The position numbers and the translations under genes are program-made. A DNA stretch of 64,000 bases from Prescottella sp. R16. GTDB lineage: Bacteria; Actinomycetota; Actinomycetes; Mycobacteriales; Mycobacteriaceae. The notes below the pieces were generated by a model. That model saw only the letters and a list, made by a program, of their open reading frames with translations. It did no database searches and was not told the origin of the DNA. The stretch lies in the NCBI RefSeq assembly GCF_030656875.1, contig NZ_CP130943.1, forward strand, positions 1,116,001 to 1,180,000. The letters are read 5' to 3'. Each line of letters begins with the position of its first letter. Positions within the stretch are counted from its first letter, which is position 1. Below, one piece after another: positions 1 to 9,648 of this stretch.

Positions 1-1
1 C

Positions 2-154
2 CTGCGTGGATGCGGGCTCGTGGTCGCGGTACCGGAAGGACGCCGAACCCGGTACGAACTCGCGGACCCTCGTATCGGGCACGCGTTGGACGATCTGATC
101 GGGCTGGTGCTGGCCGTCGACCCGTCCTGCTGCCCGGCCCCCGACCCCTGCTGA
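2..154 (+). CDS. C-terminal end of an ArsR/CmtR-like metal-sensing repressor (partial)
   Basis: Only the last 50 codons are in the window; the gene begins upstream. The visible part reads as the wing and C-terminal dimerisation helix of a winged-helix ArsR-family regulator (LRGCGLVVAVPEGRRTRYEL, then ADPRIGHALDDLIGLV). It ends in a Cys-rich tail with a CC pair and a terminal Cys. This resembles the C terminus of mycobacterial CmtR, a Cd/Pb sensor that uses C-terminal cysteine as a metal ligand; the metal here is inference. The stop is 17 bases before the DUF3703 gene, so the two are probably co-transcribed. Confidence 0.6.
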   Translation: MRGCGLVVAVPEGRRTRYELADPRIGHALDDLIGLVLAVDPSCCPAPDPC

Positions 155-171
155 CCGGAAGGAACGAGAGA

Positions 172-513
172 ATGCCCCGGATCACCGACGCTGCTCGTAT
201 CGTCTACCGAAACGAAATGGCCGCCGCGCGGGCGGCCGTCACCCCGGAGGAGCGGTGGCGGCATCTCGAACGCGCGCACATCGCCTCGCAGCCCAGCCCG
301 TGGCTGCACACCTGCAACCATGCGGCCATGCTGGCGCTGGCACTGCGGCAACGCGATCGCAGGGAAGCCGTCGGACAGGTCGTGCGGATCGTCGTCGCAG
401 CCCCAGGCTCCCTCACCGGACGCTATCCCGACGGCAACACCGGACGCACCGCGGCAGGACTCACGACACCCATGCCGATTCCCGGAGACCTCGCGGCCGC
501 ACTGTCGCAGTAG
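172..513 (+). CDS. DUF3703 family protein
   Basis: This 113-residue soluble protein starts at ATG 172 behind a GGAAGGA ribosome-binding site. The core (YRNEMAAARAA, then EERWRHLERAHIASQPSPW, then HTCNHAAMLALALRQRD) is characteristic of DUF3703, a small His/Trp-rich helical family of unknown function. It lies 17 bases after the CmtR-like repressor, which suggests a role in the metal response; that link is context only. The conserved HLERAHI and HxxxH-type histidines could bind a metal, but nothing in the sequence proves it. Confidence 0.7.
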   Translation: MPRITDAARIVYRNEMAAARAAVTPEERWRHLERAHIASQPSPWLHTCNHAAMLALALRQRDRREAVGQVVRIVVAAPGSLTGRYPDGNTGRTAAGLTTPMPIPGDLAAALSQ

Positions 514-519
514 CGGCGC

Positions 520-1779
520 TCACCACGCCCGCGCCGGCAACCCGCGCGCAGCCAATCGGCCCACCACCAGCTCCCGCAACGCGGCGCCGTCCCCGAAGGT
601 GGTGGTGTCCAACGCGACCAGCGACAGCGTGTACGTGTCGCCGCCCCGGCACAGGTATGCCGACAGCCGGGTACTGGTCCGCGACGGACACGACGGCGAG
701 AGCCCCGGATGCATCGCCCGGGTCGCGACACCGGTGGCCCGGTACGGGCCGAGCGACGCCAGCGAGTCGGGCAGCCGTCCGACGTTGGAACACAAGGCGT
801 CCCGTTCCCCGGCGCCGGCCGTCAACCGGTGTGCGAGCCGATCCGGCAGCAGGTGCACGGTCTCCTCCGGGAAACCGGACGGCGCCCCCATCGGTGCCCG
901 CGCGAACGCGTCCCGGCACGCCTGCCGCACCTCGGCCAGCGAATCCTCCGGGGACACCGCGACGTCCGTCACCACGACGGCATTACCGGTGCCGCCGTGC
1001 TCGCGGACGTCGACCGGCACACTGACGTGCAGCGGCATCGCCGTCCCGGCCGCATCGGCGATCCCGGCGACCACCGACAGGAACAGCCCGTTCGGGGTGC
1101 CGCCGTCGGCGGCCGCGGCCGCATCCCACACACCGGCGTCGACGTCGACGATCGCGGTGGACACTGCGGTGACGGTACGTGCCGGGCCGGTCGGGGACGC
1201 CGCTGTGAACGCCCGCAGTTCCCGCCGCCGGCGCGCACTGAACAGCAGCGCCAGCGACGCCCGCGCCCCACCGGCCACCACCCGGCCGAGTACGCGCGCC
1301 GCATCCGCGACGTCCGAGGTGCGTGGGGGAGCGGGCGCCGGTGGGCGACCCGTGAGTGCGGCGTCGACGGCGTCCACGAGCCCCCGCGCATCCGCCACGA
1401 CGTGCGAGCACACCAACGAGATCACCGTGCCGCCACCGCGGATCGGTGCGGCCGACAGCGCCCATCCGGGCCCGTGTTCCGGATCGACATCGACCCCGGT
1501 CTGCGCGTCCGCCCAGGCCACGACGTCGCCGACGGGGTCGATCGCGTAGTGCAGCGGCAGGGCGTCGGTGCCGGCCTCCCAGCGGAGCCGGGCACCCGGC
1601 ACCCGTGACCGCACGACCCGCCGCCCGAGCGGCCCACCGGCCAGCACGTCGTGCACCGACGCCAGTAGGGGCACGGCAACTGTGTCGGGGGTCCGCCACA
1701 GGCCCTGCATCACGATCGGCAGGCCGTACCCGTGATGCCGGCGCAGGAAGATCTCGTCCACCACGGTCAACCGGTCCAT
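520..1779 (-). CDS. Condensation-like (CoA-dependent acyltransferase fold) domain protein
   Basis: This 419-residue protein starts at ATG 1779 with MDRLTVVDEIFLRRHHGYG, the usual opening of condensation/WS-DGAT-like proteins of actinobacteria. A degenerate catalytic motif, CSHVVADARGL, sits about residue 120 where the superfamily has HHxxxDG: the first His is Ser and the final Gly is Ala, so classical acyltransferase activity is uncertain. A second conserved-looking block, DALCSNVGRLPDSLASLG, fits the C-terminal lobe. The gene begins 11 bases after the stop of the enoyl-CoA hydratase gene and shares its strand, so the two probably form an operon, perhaps in lipid metabolism. The substrate is unknown. 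Confidence 0.55.
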   Translation of the reverse strand: MDRLTVVDEIFLRRHHGYGLPIVMQGLWRTPDTVAVPLLASVHDVLAGGPLGRRVVRSRVPGARLRWEAGTDALPLHYAIDPVGDVVAWADAQTGVDVDPEHGPGWALSAAPIRGGGTVISLVCSHVVADARGLVDAVDAALTGRPPAPAPPRTSDVADAARVLGRVVAGGARASLALLFSARRRRELRAFTAASPTGPARTVTAVSTAIVDVDAGVWDAAAAADGGTPNGLFLSVVAGIADAAGTAMPLHVSVPVDVREHGGTGNAVVVTDVAVSPEDSLAEVRQACRDAFARAPMGAPSGFPEETVHLLPDRLAHRLTAGAGERDALCSNVGRLPDSLASLGPYRATGVATRAMHPGLSPSCPSRTSTRLSAYLCRGGDTYTLSLVALDTTTFGDGAALRELVVGRLAARGLPARAW

Positions 1780-1790
1780 ACCGGCCGACG

Positions 1791-2563
1791 TTACCGATCC
1801 GGCGACCCGAACTCGCCGTGCCGGCCCTCCCCGGCGACGAAACGGGACGCGCCGGTGAGTGCGTCGACGGTGACCGCGACCATGCCGTGCCGGAACTCGA
1901 CCGCCAGTGCCTCGGCCTCGTCCAGCCCCTCCTGCTCGAGCAGCGATGCGCGGTCCTCGCGCAGGCACACCTGCGGGAAACGGGCGAGGGTCGCAGCCAG
2001 TTCCTCGGCGGCCCGGCGGGACTCGCCGGACGGCACCACCCGGTTCACCAGCCCCATCGCGAGGGCCTCGTCGGCGTCGATCGCGCGACCGGTGAGAACC
2101 ATGTCCATGGCCCGCCCGAGGCCGACGATCCGCGGCAGCCGGACGGTGCCGCCGTCGATGAGCGGCACCCCCACCGTCGGGAGAAGACACCGAAAATGCT
2201 GTCGGCCTCCGCTATGCGCAGATCCGCCCACAGCGCCAGTTCGAGGCCGCCCGCCACCGCGTACCCGGAGATCGCCGCGAGTACCGGCTTCGACAACTGC
2301 ATCCTGGTCGGACCCATCGGACCGTCGCCGTCCGGGGTCACCCGATTGGACCGGTCGGTGCCCAGCGCACCGAGGTCGGCGCCCGCACAGAACGTGCCAC
2401 CCTCACCCCACAGCACCGCGACCGCAGCATCCGGATCCGCCTCGAACTCCCGGAACGCATCGACGAGCGCCGCGGCGGTGGGTCCGTCGACCGCATTGCG
2501 CACCTCGGGACGGGACAGGACGATCGTCGTGACCGGCCCGGAACGTTCACTACGCACCGGCAT
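1791..2563 (-). pseudogene. Enoyl-CoA hydratase/isomerase family gene with a single-base frameshift
   Basis: Translation from ATG 2563 gives a good crotonase: substrate loop FCAGADLGAL, then AAISGYAVAGGLELALWADL, then SIFGVFSRRWG. At that point the frame is lost. The matching remainder (VPLIDGGTVRLPRIVGLG to the stop at 1791) is in the next frame. The break is at a run of five C on the plus strand (2168-2172; five G in the gene). Six would restore WGVPLIDGG, the common family sequence. The joined protein would be about 257 residues, a normal crotonase length. It may be a genuine inactivating deletion or a homopolymer sequencing error; nothing else in the gene looks decayed, so an error is quite possible. 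Confidence 0.75.
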
Positions 2564-2642
2564 GGCTCGACGCTACTCCGGGCAGTCGCCGCGCGAGCGC
2601 ATACTGGGAGCAGTGCAGTCGTGAGAGATGCGGAGCACGGTC

Positions 2643-3440
2643 ATGCTGGTCGACACGCGATGGAACGCCTGGAACGAGGAGATCACCGTCCAGGTCACCG
2701 AGGGTGCGGCGCTCGCGCCGGCCGCCCGGCGGGTGGGGGCGCTGATCGCGGAGGCGGAGTCCGCGTCCAGCCTGCGGCGCGGCGACGCCGAGATCCACGC
2801 CGTCAACCTCGCACAGGGCCGTCCCGTCCGGGTGAGTGCGAGCCTGGCCCGGCTGCTGCGGTCGGCGCTGTGGGTGGCCCGGATGACGGACGGCGCAGTC
2901 GGCCCCCTCGCCGTCGAGCCGCCACCGTCGGGGGTGCCGTCGATCCACCCGGAGCCGACGTTCGAGGACGTCCGGATCGACGACGCCACGGTCCACGCAC
3001 CCTACGGCGCGTACTTCGACATCACCGGCACCGCGAAGGCCGACACCGTGGGCCGGGCCGCGATCCTCGTCGCCGGCGACCTCGAATGCGGCGTCCTGGT
3101 GCGGATCGGCGCCGTCGTCGCGACCGGTGGGCACCCGCCGGCCGGGGGATGGCAGGTCGGGCTGCCCGGGAACACGTCGATCGAACTGTCACCCGGGGCC
3201 GCGCTCGCGACCGCCGCTGCACCGGACCGCGATCCGGACGACGTCCTACCGGGCGCCTGGACGCAGGTCACCGTCGTCACCGACGACGCGGTCGGAGCGT
3301 ACGGTGCCGCGACCGCAGCGCTGCGCCGCGGGGTGGGCGCTGTGTCGTGGTTGCAGGAACAGGAACTCGCCGCCCGGCTGGTGGACCGGGCCGGCCGCGT
3401 CCACACCACCTCGGCGTGGCAGCACCCGCACGCGGCGTGA
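2643..3440 (+). CDS. ApbE-like FAD:protein FMN transferase family protein
   Basis: This protein of about 265 residues is divergent from the enoyl-CoA hydratase. The block FDITGTAKADTVGRAA, near residue 122, corresponds to the ApbE signature for flavin and Mg binding (usually DLGGIAKGYAVD). AYGAATAALRRG near the C terminus matches the TDAxATAL block. Both are degenerate, and there is no signal peptide or lipobox, so this is a divergent cytoplasmic member whose flavinylating activity is not assured. ATG 2643 has GGAG seven bases upstream; ATG 2628 in the same frame is the alternative start. No obvious flavinylated partner lies nearby. Confidence 0.6.
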   Translation: MLVDTRWNAWNEEITVQVTEGAALAPAARRVGALIAEAESASSLRRGDAEIHAVNLAQGRPVRVSASLARLLRSALWVARMTDGAVGPLAVEPPPSGVPSIHPEPTFEDVRIDDATVHAPYGAYFDITGTAKADTVGRAAILVAGDLECGVLVRIGAVVATGGHPPAGGWQVGLPGNTSIELSPGAALATAAAPDRDPDDVLPGAWTQVTVVTDDAVGAYGAATAALRRGVGAVSWLQEQELAARLVDRAGRVHTTSAWQHPHAA

Positions 3441-3459
3441 GGGTGCCGTCGGCGAACCG

Positions 3460-5109
<1,650 letters not shown>

Positions 5110-5117
5110 GGGACAGC

Positions 5118-5123
5118 AGCTTA
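5118..5123 (-). promoter_or_regulatory. Leaderless -10 box for pgi
   Basis: On the minus strand TAAGCT fits the actinobacterial TANNNT -10 element. It ends eight bases before ATG 5109, so transcription should begin at or next to the start codon. No Shine-Dalgarno sequence is seen. Inferred from spacing only. Confidence 0.4.
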
Positions 5124-5188
5124 TCGGCCGCACCATCGACATTCCTGTCGACTCTCATTGGACGAGTGAACGGCGCATGATGGGAGAC

Positions 5189-6640
5189 ATGAACCCAGCC
5201 GAACTGCTCCGCGCCGTCCCCACTCGGCTCTGGATCGGGGGCACCCCGGTCGATGCCGAGAACGGCGCCACGTTCCCCGTCCACGATCCCGCGACCGGGG
5301 AGGTTCTCACCGAGGTCGCCGACGCGAGCCCCGCCGACGCCGTGAAAGCGCTCGACGCAGCCGCCGCCGCACAGGCCGGCTGGGCGCGGACGACGCCCCG
5401 CGACCGCGGCGAGATCCTGCGCGCGGTGTTCGAGAAGATCACCGCCCGCGCCGAGACGTTCGCACAGCTGATGACCCTCGAGATGGGCAAGGCCCTGCCC
5501 GAGAGCCGCGCCGAGGTGCGCTACGGTGCCGAATTCTTCCGGTGGTTCGCCGAAGAAGCCGTCCGGGTGGGCGGCCGCTACCAGCAGGCGCCCGCCGGGG
5601 GCGGCCGCATCCTCGTCTCGAAACAGCCCGTCGGACCGTGCCTGGCCATCACACCGTGGAACTTCCCGCTCGCGATGGGCACCCGCAAGATCGGGCCGGC
5701 GCTGGCCGCCGGCTGCACGATGATCGTCAAACCGGCGTCCGAGACCCCGCTGACGATGCTCGCGCTCGCCGAACTGTTCGCCGAGGCGGGTCTGCCGCCC
5801 GGCGTGCTGTCGGTGCTGCCGACGTCGCATTCGGGCGCGGTCACCGAACCGCTCCTCACCGACCCGAGGCTGCGCAAGCTCACCTTCACCGGCTCCACCG
5901 GCGTCGGTCGGCTGCTCGTGGAGAAGTCGGCGCCCGGGCTGCTGCGCACGTCGATGGAACTCGGCGGCAACGCCCCGTTCGTGGTGTTCGACGACGCGGA
6001 CGTGGACAGTGCGGTAGCCGGAGCTGTCGCAGCCAAACTCCGCAACGGTGGCGAGGCGTGCACGGCCGCGAACCGCTTCCACGTCGCGAACCCGGTCCGG
6101 GAGGAGTTCACCGCGAAACTCGTCGAACGCATGGCCGCGTTCACGCTCGGCCCCGGCATCGACCCCGCCACGACCCTCGGCCCCCTGATCAACGAGAACC
6201 AGCTCGCCACCGTCACCGATCTGGTCGACGACGCCGTCGGCAAGGGAGCGACGGTCCTGCTCGGCGGCACGGCACCCGGCGGACCCGGCTGGTTCTATCC
6301 CGCGACGGTTCTCGCGGACGTGCCGGCGACCGCCCGGATCCTGCGGGAAGAGGTGTTCGGGCCGGTCGCCGCGATCGCCGGATTCGACACCGAGGACGAG
6401 GCGATCGCGGCCGCGAACGACACCGAATTCGGGCTCGCGGCCTACATCTACACCCGCGACCTGGACCGGGCGCTGCGGGTCGCCGACGCGCTCGAGACCG
6501 GCATGGTCGGCATCAACCGGGGAGTCGTCTCCGATACCGCCGCCCCGTTCGGCGGTGTCAAGGCGTCCGGCTTCGGCCGGGAAGGCGGCCACGAAGGCAT
6601 CGAGGAATACCTCGAGACGAAGTACATCGCCCTGCAGTGA
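5189..6640 (+). CDS. gabD: NAD(P)-dependent succinate-semialdehyde dehydrogenase family protein
   Basis: This 483-residue aldehyde dehydrogenase probably oxidises succinate semialdehyde to succinate, although the exact aldehyde cannot be read from sequence. The cofactor fold is shown by ITPWNFPLAMGTRKIGPALA and FTGSTGVGRLL. The general base is Glu257 in MELGGNAP and the nucleophile is Cys291 in NGGEACTAANRF, 34 residues apart as expected. The C-terminal EEVFGPVAAI and GGVKASGFGREGGHEG are typical of the GabD branch. ATG 5189 has GGGAG close upstream; ATG 5177 is possible. It is divergent from pgi. Confidence 0.88.
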   Translation: MNPAELLRAVPTRLWIGGTPVDAENGATFPVHDPATGEVLTEVADASPADAVKALDAAAAAQAGWARTTPRDRGEILRAVFEKITARAETFAQLMTLEMGKALPESRAEVRYGAEFFRWFAEEAVRVGGRYQQAPAGGGRILVSKQPVGPCLAITPWNFPLAMGTRKIGPALAAGCTMIVKPASETPLTMLALAELFAEAGLPPGVLSVLPTSHSGAVTEPLLTDPRLRKLTFTGSTGVGRLLVEKSAPGLLRTSMELGGNAPFVVFDDADVDSAVAGAVAAKLRNGGEACTAANRFHVANPVREEFTAKLVERMAAFTLGPGIDPATTLGPLINENQLATVTDLVDDAVGKGATVLLGGTAPGGPGWFYPATVLADVPATARILREEVFGPVAAIAGFDTEDEAIAAANDTEFGLAAYIYTRDLDRALRVADALETGMVGINRGVVSDTAAPFGGVKASGFGREGGHEGIEEYLETKYIALQ

Positions 6641-6685
6641 GCGAGGCGGTCAGCGACTCCGCCGGTGACTCGGCCAGGGACTCCG

Positions 6686-6976
6686 TCAGTGACCGAGACG
6701 GCCACGCCCGAGGCGCAGCAGCAGCATCGCGAGGGTGTGGCCCTCCTGGCCGAGCTCGCTGAACCGCTCGATCACCTTCATCTCCCGGCTGTGCACCAGG
6801 CGGGGGCCGCCGGACGCCATCCGGGTGCGGCCGATGATCTGCGACACCTCGCTGCGACGCTTGACCGCAGCCAGGATCTCGGCGTCGAGCCGGTCGATCT
6901 CCTTGCGGAGTTCGGTGATCTCGGCCTCGCTCGGCGGCACCGACGATTCGGGAGACGGGGTTGCGGTCGAGCTCAT
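6686..6976 (-). CDS. Chorismate mutase, AroQ type
   Basis: This small (96-residue) all-helical enzyme converts chorismate to prephenate for Phe and Tyr synthesis. EIDRLDAEILAAVKRRSEVS, IGRTRMASGGPRLVHSRE and VIERFSELG match the intracellular M. tuberculosis enzyme (Rv0948c), including the C-terminal LLLRLGRGRLGH, which in that system contributes to the interaction with the DAHP synthase. ATG 6976 has AGGAGAAG upstream. It is divergent from pcrA, as in mycobacteria. The first 18 or so residues are Ser/Pro-rich and not conserved. Confidence 0.95.
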   Translation of the reverse strand: MSSTATPSPESSVPPSEAEITELRKEIDRLDAEILAAVKRRSEVSQIIGRTRMASGGPRLVHSREMKVIERFSELGQEGHTLAMLLLRLGRGRLGH

Positions 6977-7018
6977 GGTTCTTCTCCTCGTGTCGGAACT
7001 GGGTTCGGTGGATCCGGT

Positions 7019-7046
7019 CGGGCTGTTACGAACGGGCTGTTACGAA
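7019..7046. repeat. Two perfect 14-base tandem copies, CGGGCTGTTACGAA
   Basis: The copies occupy 7019-7032 and 7033-7046 in the 211-base space between the divergent chorismate mutase and pcrA genes. A GTTACGAA core repeated with 14-base periodicity could bind a regulator, or it could be a replication slip. No known motif is assigned. Confidence 0.6.
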
Positions 7047-7155
7047 TCAGTGTTCCGGCACGGCGACGGCCACTCCCCGATTTTGCCACGAGCCCCGCAG
7101 CGGGCCGAGGAAGGGGGGACGGAGCTCGCCGCCGCACTCACCACGAGGGTCCACC

Positions 7156-7178
7156 CTGTCGGCGCCTGCCGGTAGCGT
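7156..7178 (+). promoter_or_regulatory. PafBC-type (RecA-independent) DNA-damage promoter of pcrA
   Basis: The sequence CTGTCGGCG, an eight-base spacer, then TAGCGT matches the mycobacterial RecA-independent damage promoter (TTGTCRGTG-N8-TANNNT) with two mismatches and exact spacing. The -10 ends nine bases before ATG 7188, giving an almost leaderless mRNA. The match to a helicase repair gene supports the call, but no expression data are available. Confidence 0.5.
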
Positions 7179-7187
7179 GGACAGGCG

Positions 7188-9635
7188 ATGAACACGATTC
7201 CCGGCGCCCCGCTGTCCACGGCCCAGCCGTCCACCCACGACCTGCTGGGCGGGCTCAACCCGCAGCAGCGGGAGGCCGTGCTGCACGCGGGGTCGCCGCT
7301 GCTCATCGTTGCGGGAGCCGGTTCCGGCAAGACCGCGGTCCTCACCCGTCGCATCGCCTACCTGCTGGCCGAGCGGAACGTGCTGCCCGGCCAGATCCTG
7401 GCGATCACGTTCACCAACAAGGCCGCTGCCGAGATGCGGGAACGGGTCGCGCAGCTCGTCGGTCCCCGCGCGAACAGCATGTGGGTCTCGACGTTCCACT
7501 CGAGCTGTGTCCGGATCCTGCGCGCCCAGTCGGCGCTGCTGCCGGGCCTCAACTCGAACTTCTCGATCTACGACGCCGACGACTCCCGCCGGCTGCTCAC
7601 GATGATCTCGAAAGACCTCGAGATCGACACCAAGCGGCACTCCGCGCGGCTCCTCGCCACCAAGATCTCCAACCTCAAGAACGAGCTGATCGACCCCGCC
7701 GAAGCCGAGGCCGCGGCCGCGGGTCCCGACGGCACCGACCTCGACAAGCTCGTCGCCCGCGTGTACGCGATCTACCAGCAGCGACTGCGGGACGCGAACG
7801 CCCTCGACTTCGACGACCTCATCGGCGAGACCGTGTCGCTGCTGCAGCGGTACCCGCAGGTCGCCGAGTACTACCGGCGGCGTTTCCGGCACGTCCTCGT
7901 CGACGAGTACCAGGACACCAACCACGCCCAGTACGTGCTGGTCCGCGAGCTCGTCGGAGATCCGAGCGACGACCCGCACGCGGTCCCGCCGGCCGAACTG
8001 TGCGTCGTCGGCGACGCCGACCAGTCGATCTACGCGTTCCGAGGCGCGACGATCCGCAACATCGAGGAGTTCGAGCGGGACTACCCGCAGGCCCGCACGA
8101 TCCTGCTCGAGCAGAACTACCGGTCCACCCAGAACATCCTGTCGGCGGCCAACTCGGTCATCTCCCGCAACACCGGCCGCCGGGAGAAGCGGCTGTGGAC
8201 CGATTCCGGTGCGGGCGAACTGATCACCGGCTACGTCGCCGACAACGAGCACGACGAGGCACAGTTCGTCGCATCGGAGATCGACCGATTGGTCGACGGC
8301 GGTGACGCGCGGTTCGACGACGTCGCGGTGTTCTACCGCACCAACAACTCGTCGCGTGCGCTCGAGGAGATCTTCATCCGCCTCGGCATCCCCTACAAGG
8401 TGGTCGGCGGCACCCGGTTCTACGAACGCAAGGAGGTCCGCGACATCGTCGCGTACCTGCGGGTGCTCGCCAACGAGGACGACACGGTGAGCCTGCGCCG
8501 CATCCTCAACACCCCTCGGCGCGGCATCGGCGACCGCGCCGAGGCCTGCGTGTCGGTGTACGCGGAACAGAAGGGCGTCGGGTTCGCGCAGGCGTTGCGG
8601 GCCGGTGCGGCGGGAACGGTGCCGCTGCTCAACAGTCGGTCGGCGAAGGCGATCGCGTCGTTCCTCGAACTGCTCGACGGGCTGCGTGCGGTGGCGGCGG
8701 CCACCGACTCCGACGGCAACGACCTCATCGGCATCGGCGAGGTGATCGAGGCTGTTCTCGACCGCACCGGATACCGCCGGGAACTCGAGGCCAGCAGCGA
8801 TCCGCAGGACGGGGCCCGGCTCGACAACCTCAACGAACTCGTCAGCGTCGCACGGGAATTCAGTTCCGACGCGCGTAACGCGGCGGCCTTCGTGGCAGAG
8901 TCCGCCGGTCCGGACGATCAGACCGGGGCGGACGGGGAGGACGGACTGCCCGATCCCGGATCGCTCGCCGCCTTCCTCGAACGGGTGTCGCTGGTCGCCG
9001 ACTCCGATCAGGTCCCCGACGAGGGGGAGGGCGTCGTCACCCTCATGACGTTGCACACCGCGAAGGGCCTCGAGTTCCCCGTCGTGTTCGTCACCGGCTG
9101 GGAGGACGGACAGTTTCCGCACATGCGCGCCCTCGGCGATCCGGCCGAACTGTCGGAGGAACGACGTCTCGCGTACGTGGGCATCACCCGGGCCCGGCAC
9201 CGGTTGTACCTCACCCGCGCCGTCGTTCGCTCGGCGTGGGGGCAGCCCGTCACGAATCCGGAATCCCGTTTCCTGCAAGAGATTCCGTCGGACCTGCTGG
9301 ACTGGCGTCGGGAGGATCCGGGAGTGCTCGGAGCGGGTGGCGCCATCGGTGCCGGCCGTCGGCAGCAGTACGGAAGCTCGGGCGGTTCGGGTTTCGGAGG
9401 TTCGGGTTTCGGCGGCAGGGGCGCGGGGGCGTCGCCGAGTTTCGGTGCGCCGCGCGGCCGCAACAACAACCTGGTGCTCGCGGTCGGCGATCGGGTCAGC
9501 CACGACAAGTACGGGCTCGGCAAGGTCCTCGAAACGAAGGGGAGCGGTCCGACCGCCACGGTCACGATCGACTTCGGGTCGGCCGGCAAGGTGCGCTTGA
9601 TGCTGATCGGCGGAGTGCCGATGGTCAAACTCTGA
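7188..9635 (+). CDS. pcrA: ATP-dependent DNA helicase UvrD1/PcrA (superfamily 1A)
   Basis: This 3'-5' helicase for nucleotide excision repair and removal of DNA-bound obstacles is 815 residues long. SF1 motifs are visible in order: Walker A VAGAGSGKTAVLTRR (about residue 40), motif Ia ITFTNKAAAEMR, motif II VDEYQDTN, motif III GDADQSIYAFRGA, motif IV ILLEQNYRST, motif V LMTLHTAKGLEFP and motif VI YVGITRARHRLYLTRA. A Gly/Ser-rich linker (about residues 720-760) leads to a C-terminal Tudor-like domain (VGDRVSHDKYGLGKVL) that in mycobacterial UvrD1/PcrA contacts RNA polymerase or Ku. It matches Rv0949. Confidence 0.96.
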   Translation: MNTIPGAPLSTAQPSTHDLLGGLNPQQREAVLHAGSPLLIVAGAGSGKTAVLTRRIAYLLAERNVLPGQILAITFTNKAAAEMRERVAQLVGPRANSMWVSTFHSSCVRILRAQSALLPGLNSNFSIYDADDSRRLLTMISKDLEIDTKRHSARLLATKISNLKNELIDPAEAEAAAAGPDGTDLDKLVARVYAIYQQRLRDANALDFDDLIGETVSLLQRYPQVAEYYRRRFRHVLVDEYQDTNHAQYVLVRELVGDPSDDPHAVPPAELCVVGDADQSIYAFRGATIRNIEEFERDYPQARTILLEQNYRSTQNILSAANSVISRNTGRREKRLWTDSGAGELITGYVADNEHDEAQFVASEIDRLVDGGDARFDDVAVFYRTNNSSRALEEIFIRLGIPYKVVGGTRFYERKEVRDIVAYLRVLANEDDTVSLRRILNTPRRGIGDRAEACVSVYAEQKGVGFAQALRAGAAGTVPLLNSRSAKAIASFLELLDGLRAVAAATDSDGNDLIGIGEVIEAVLDRTGYRRELEASSDPQDGARLDNLNELVSVAREFSSDARNAAAFVAESAGPDDQTGADGEDGLPDPGSLAAFLERVSLVADSDQVPDEGEGVVTLMTLHTAKGLEFPVVFVTGWEDGQFPHMRALGDPAELSEERRLAYVGITRARHRLYLTRAVVRSAWGQPVTNPESRFLQEIPSDLLDWRREDPGVLGAGGAIGAGRRQQYGSSGGSGFGGSGFGGRGAGASPSFGAPRGRNNNLVLAVGDRVSHDKYGLGKVLETKGSGPTATVTIDFGSAGKVRLMLIGGVPMVKL

Positions 9636-9648
9636 AAGGAGGGGCCCG

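Noticed and set aside
1791..2563. Programmed frameshifting in the enoyl-CoA hydratase
   Set aside because: No slippery heptamer or downstream stimulatory structure was evident; a simple base loss is more likely.
9361..9470. Gly/Ser-rich repeats in pcrA as a mobile insertion
   Set aside because: They encode the normal flexible linker before the C-terminal Tudor-like domain.
7047..9503. An 818-codon open frame opposite pcrA
   Set aside because: No domain, low-complexity Asp/Arg/Gly content, fully covered by the helicase.
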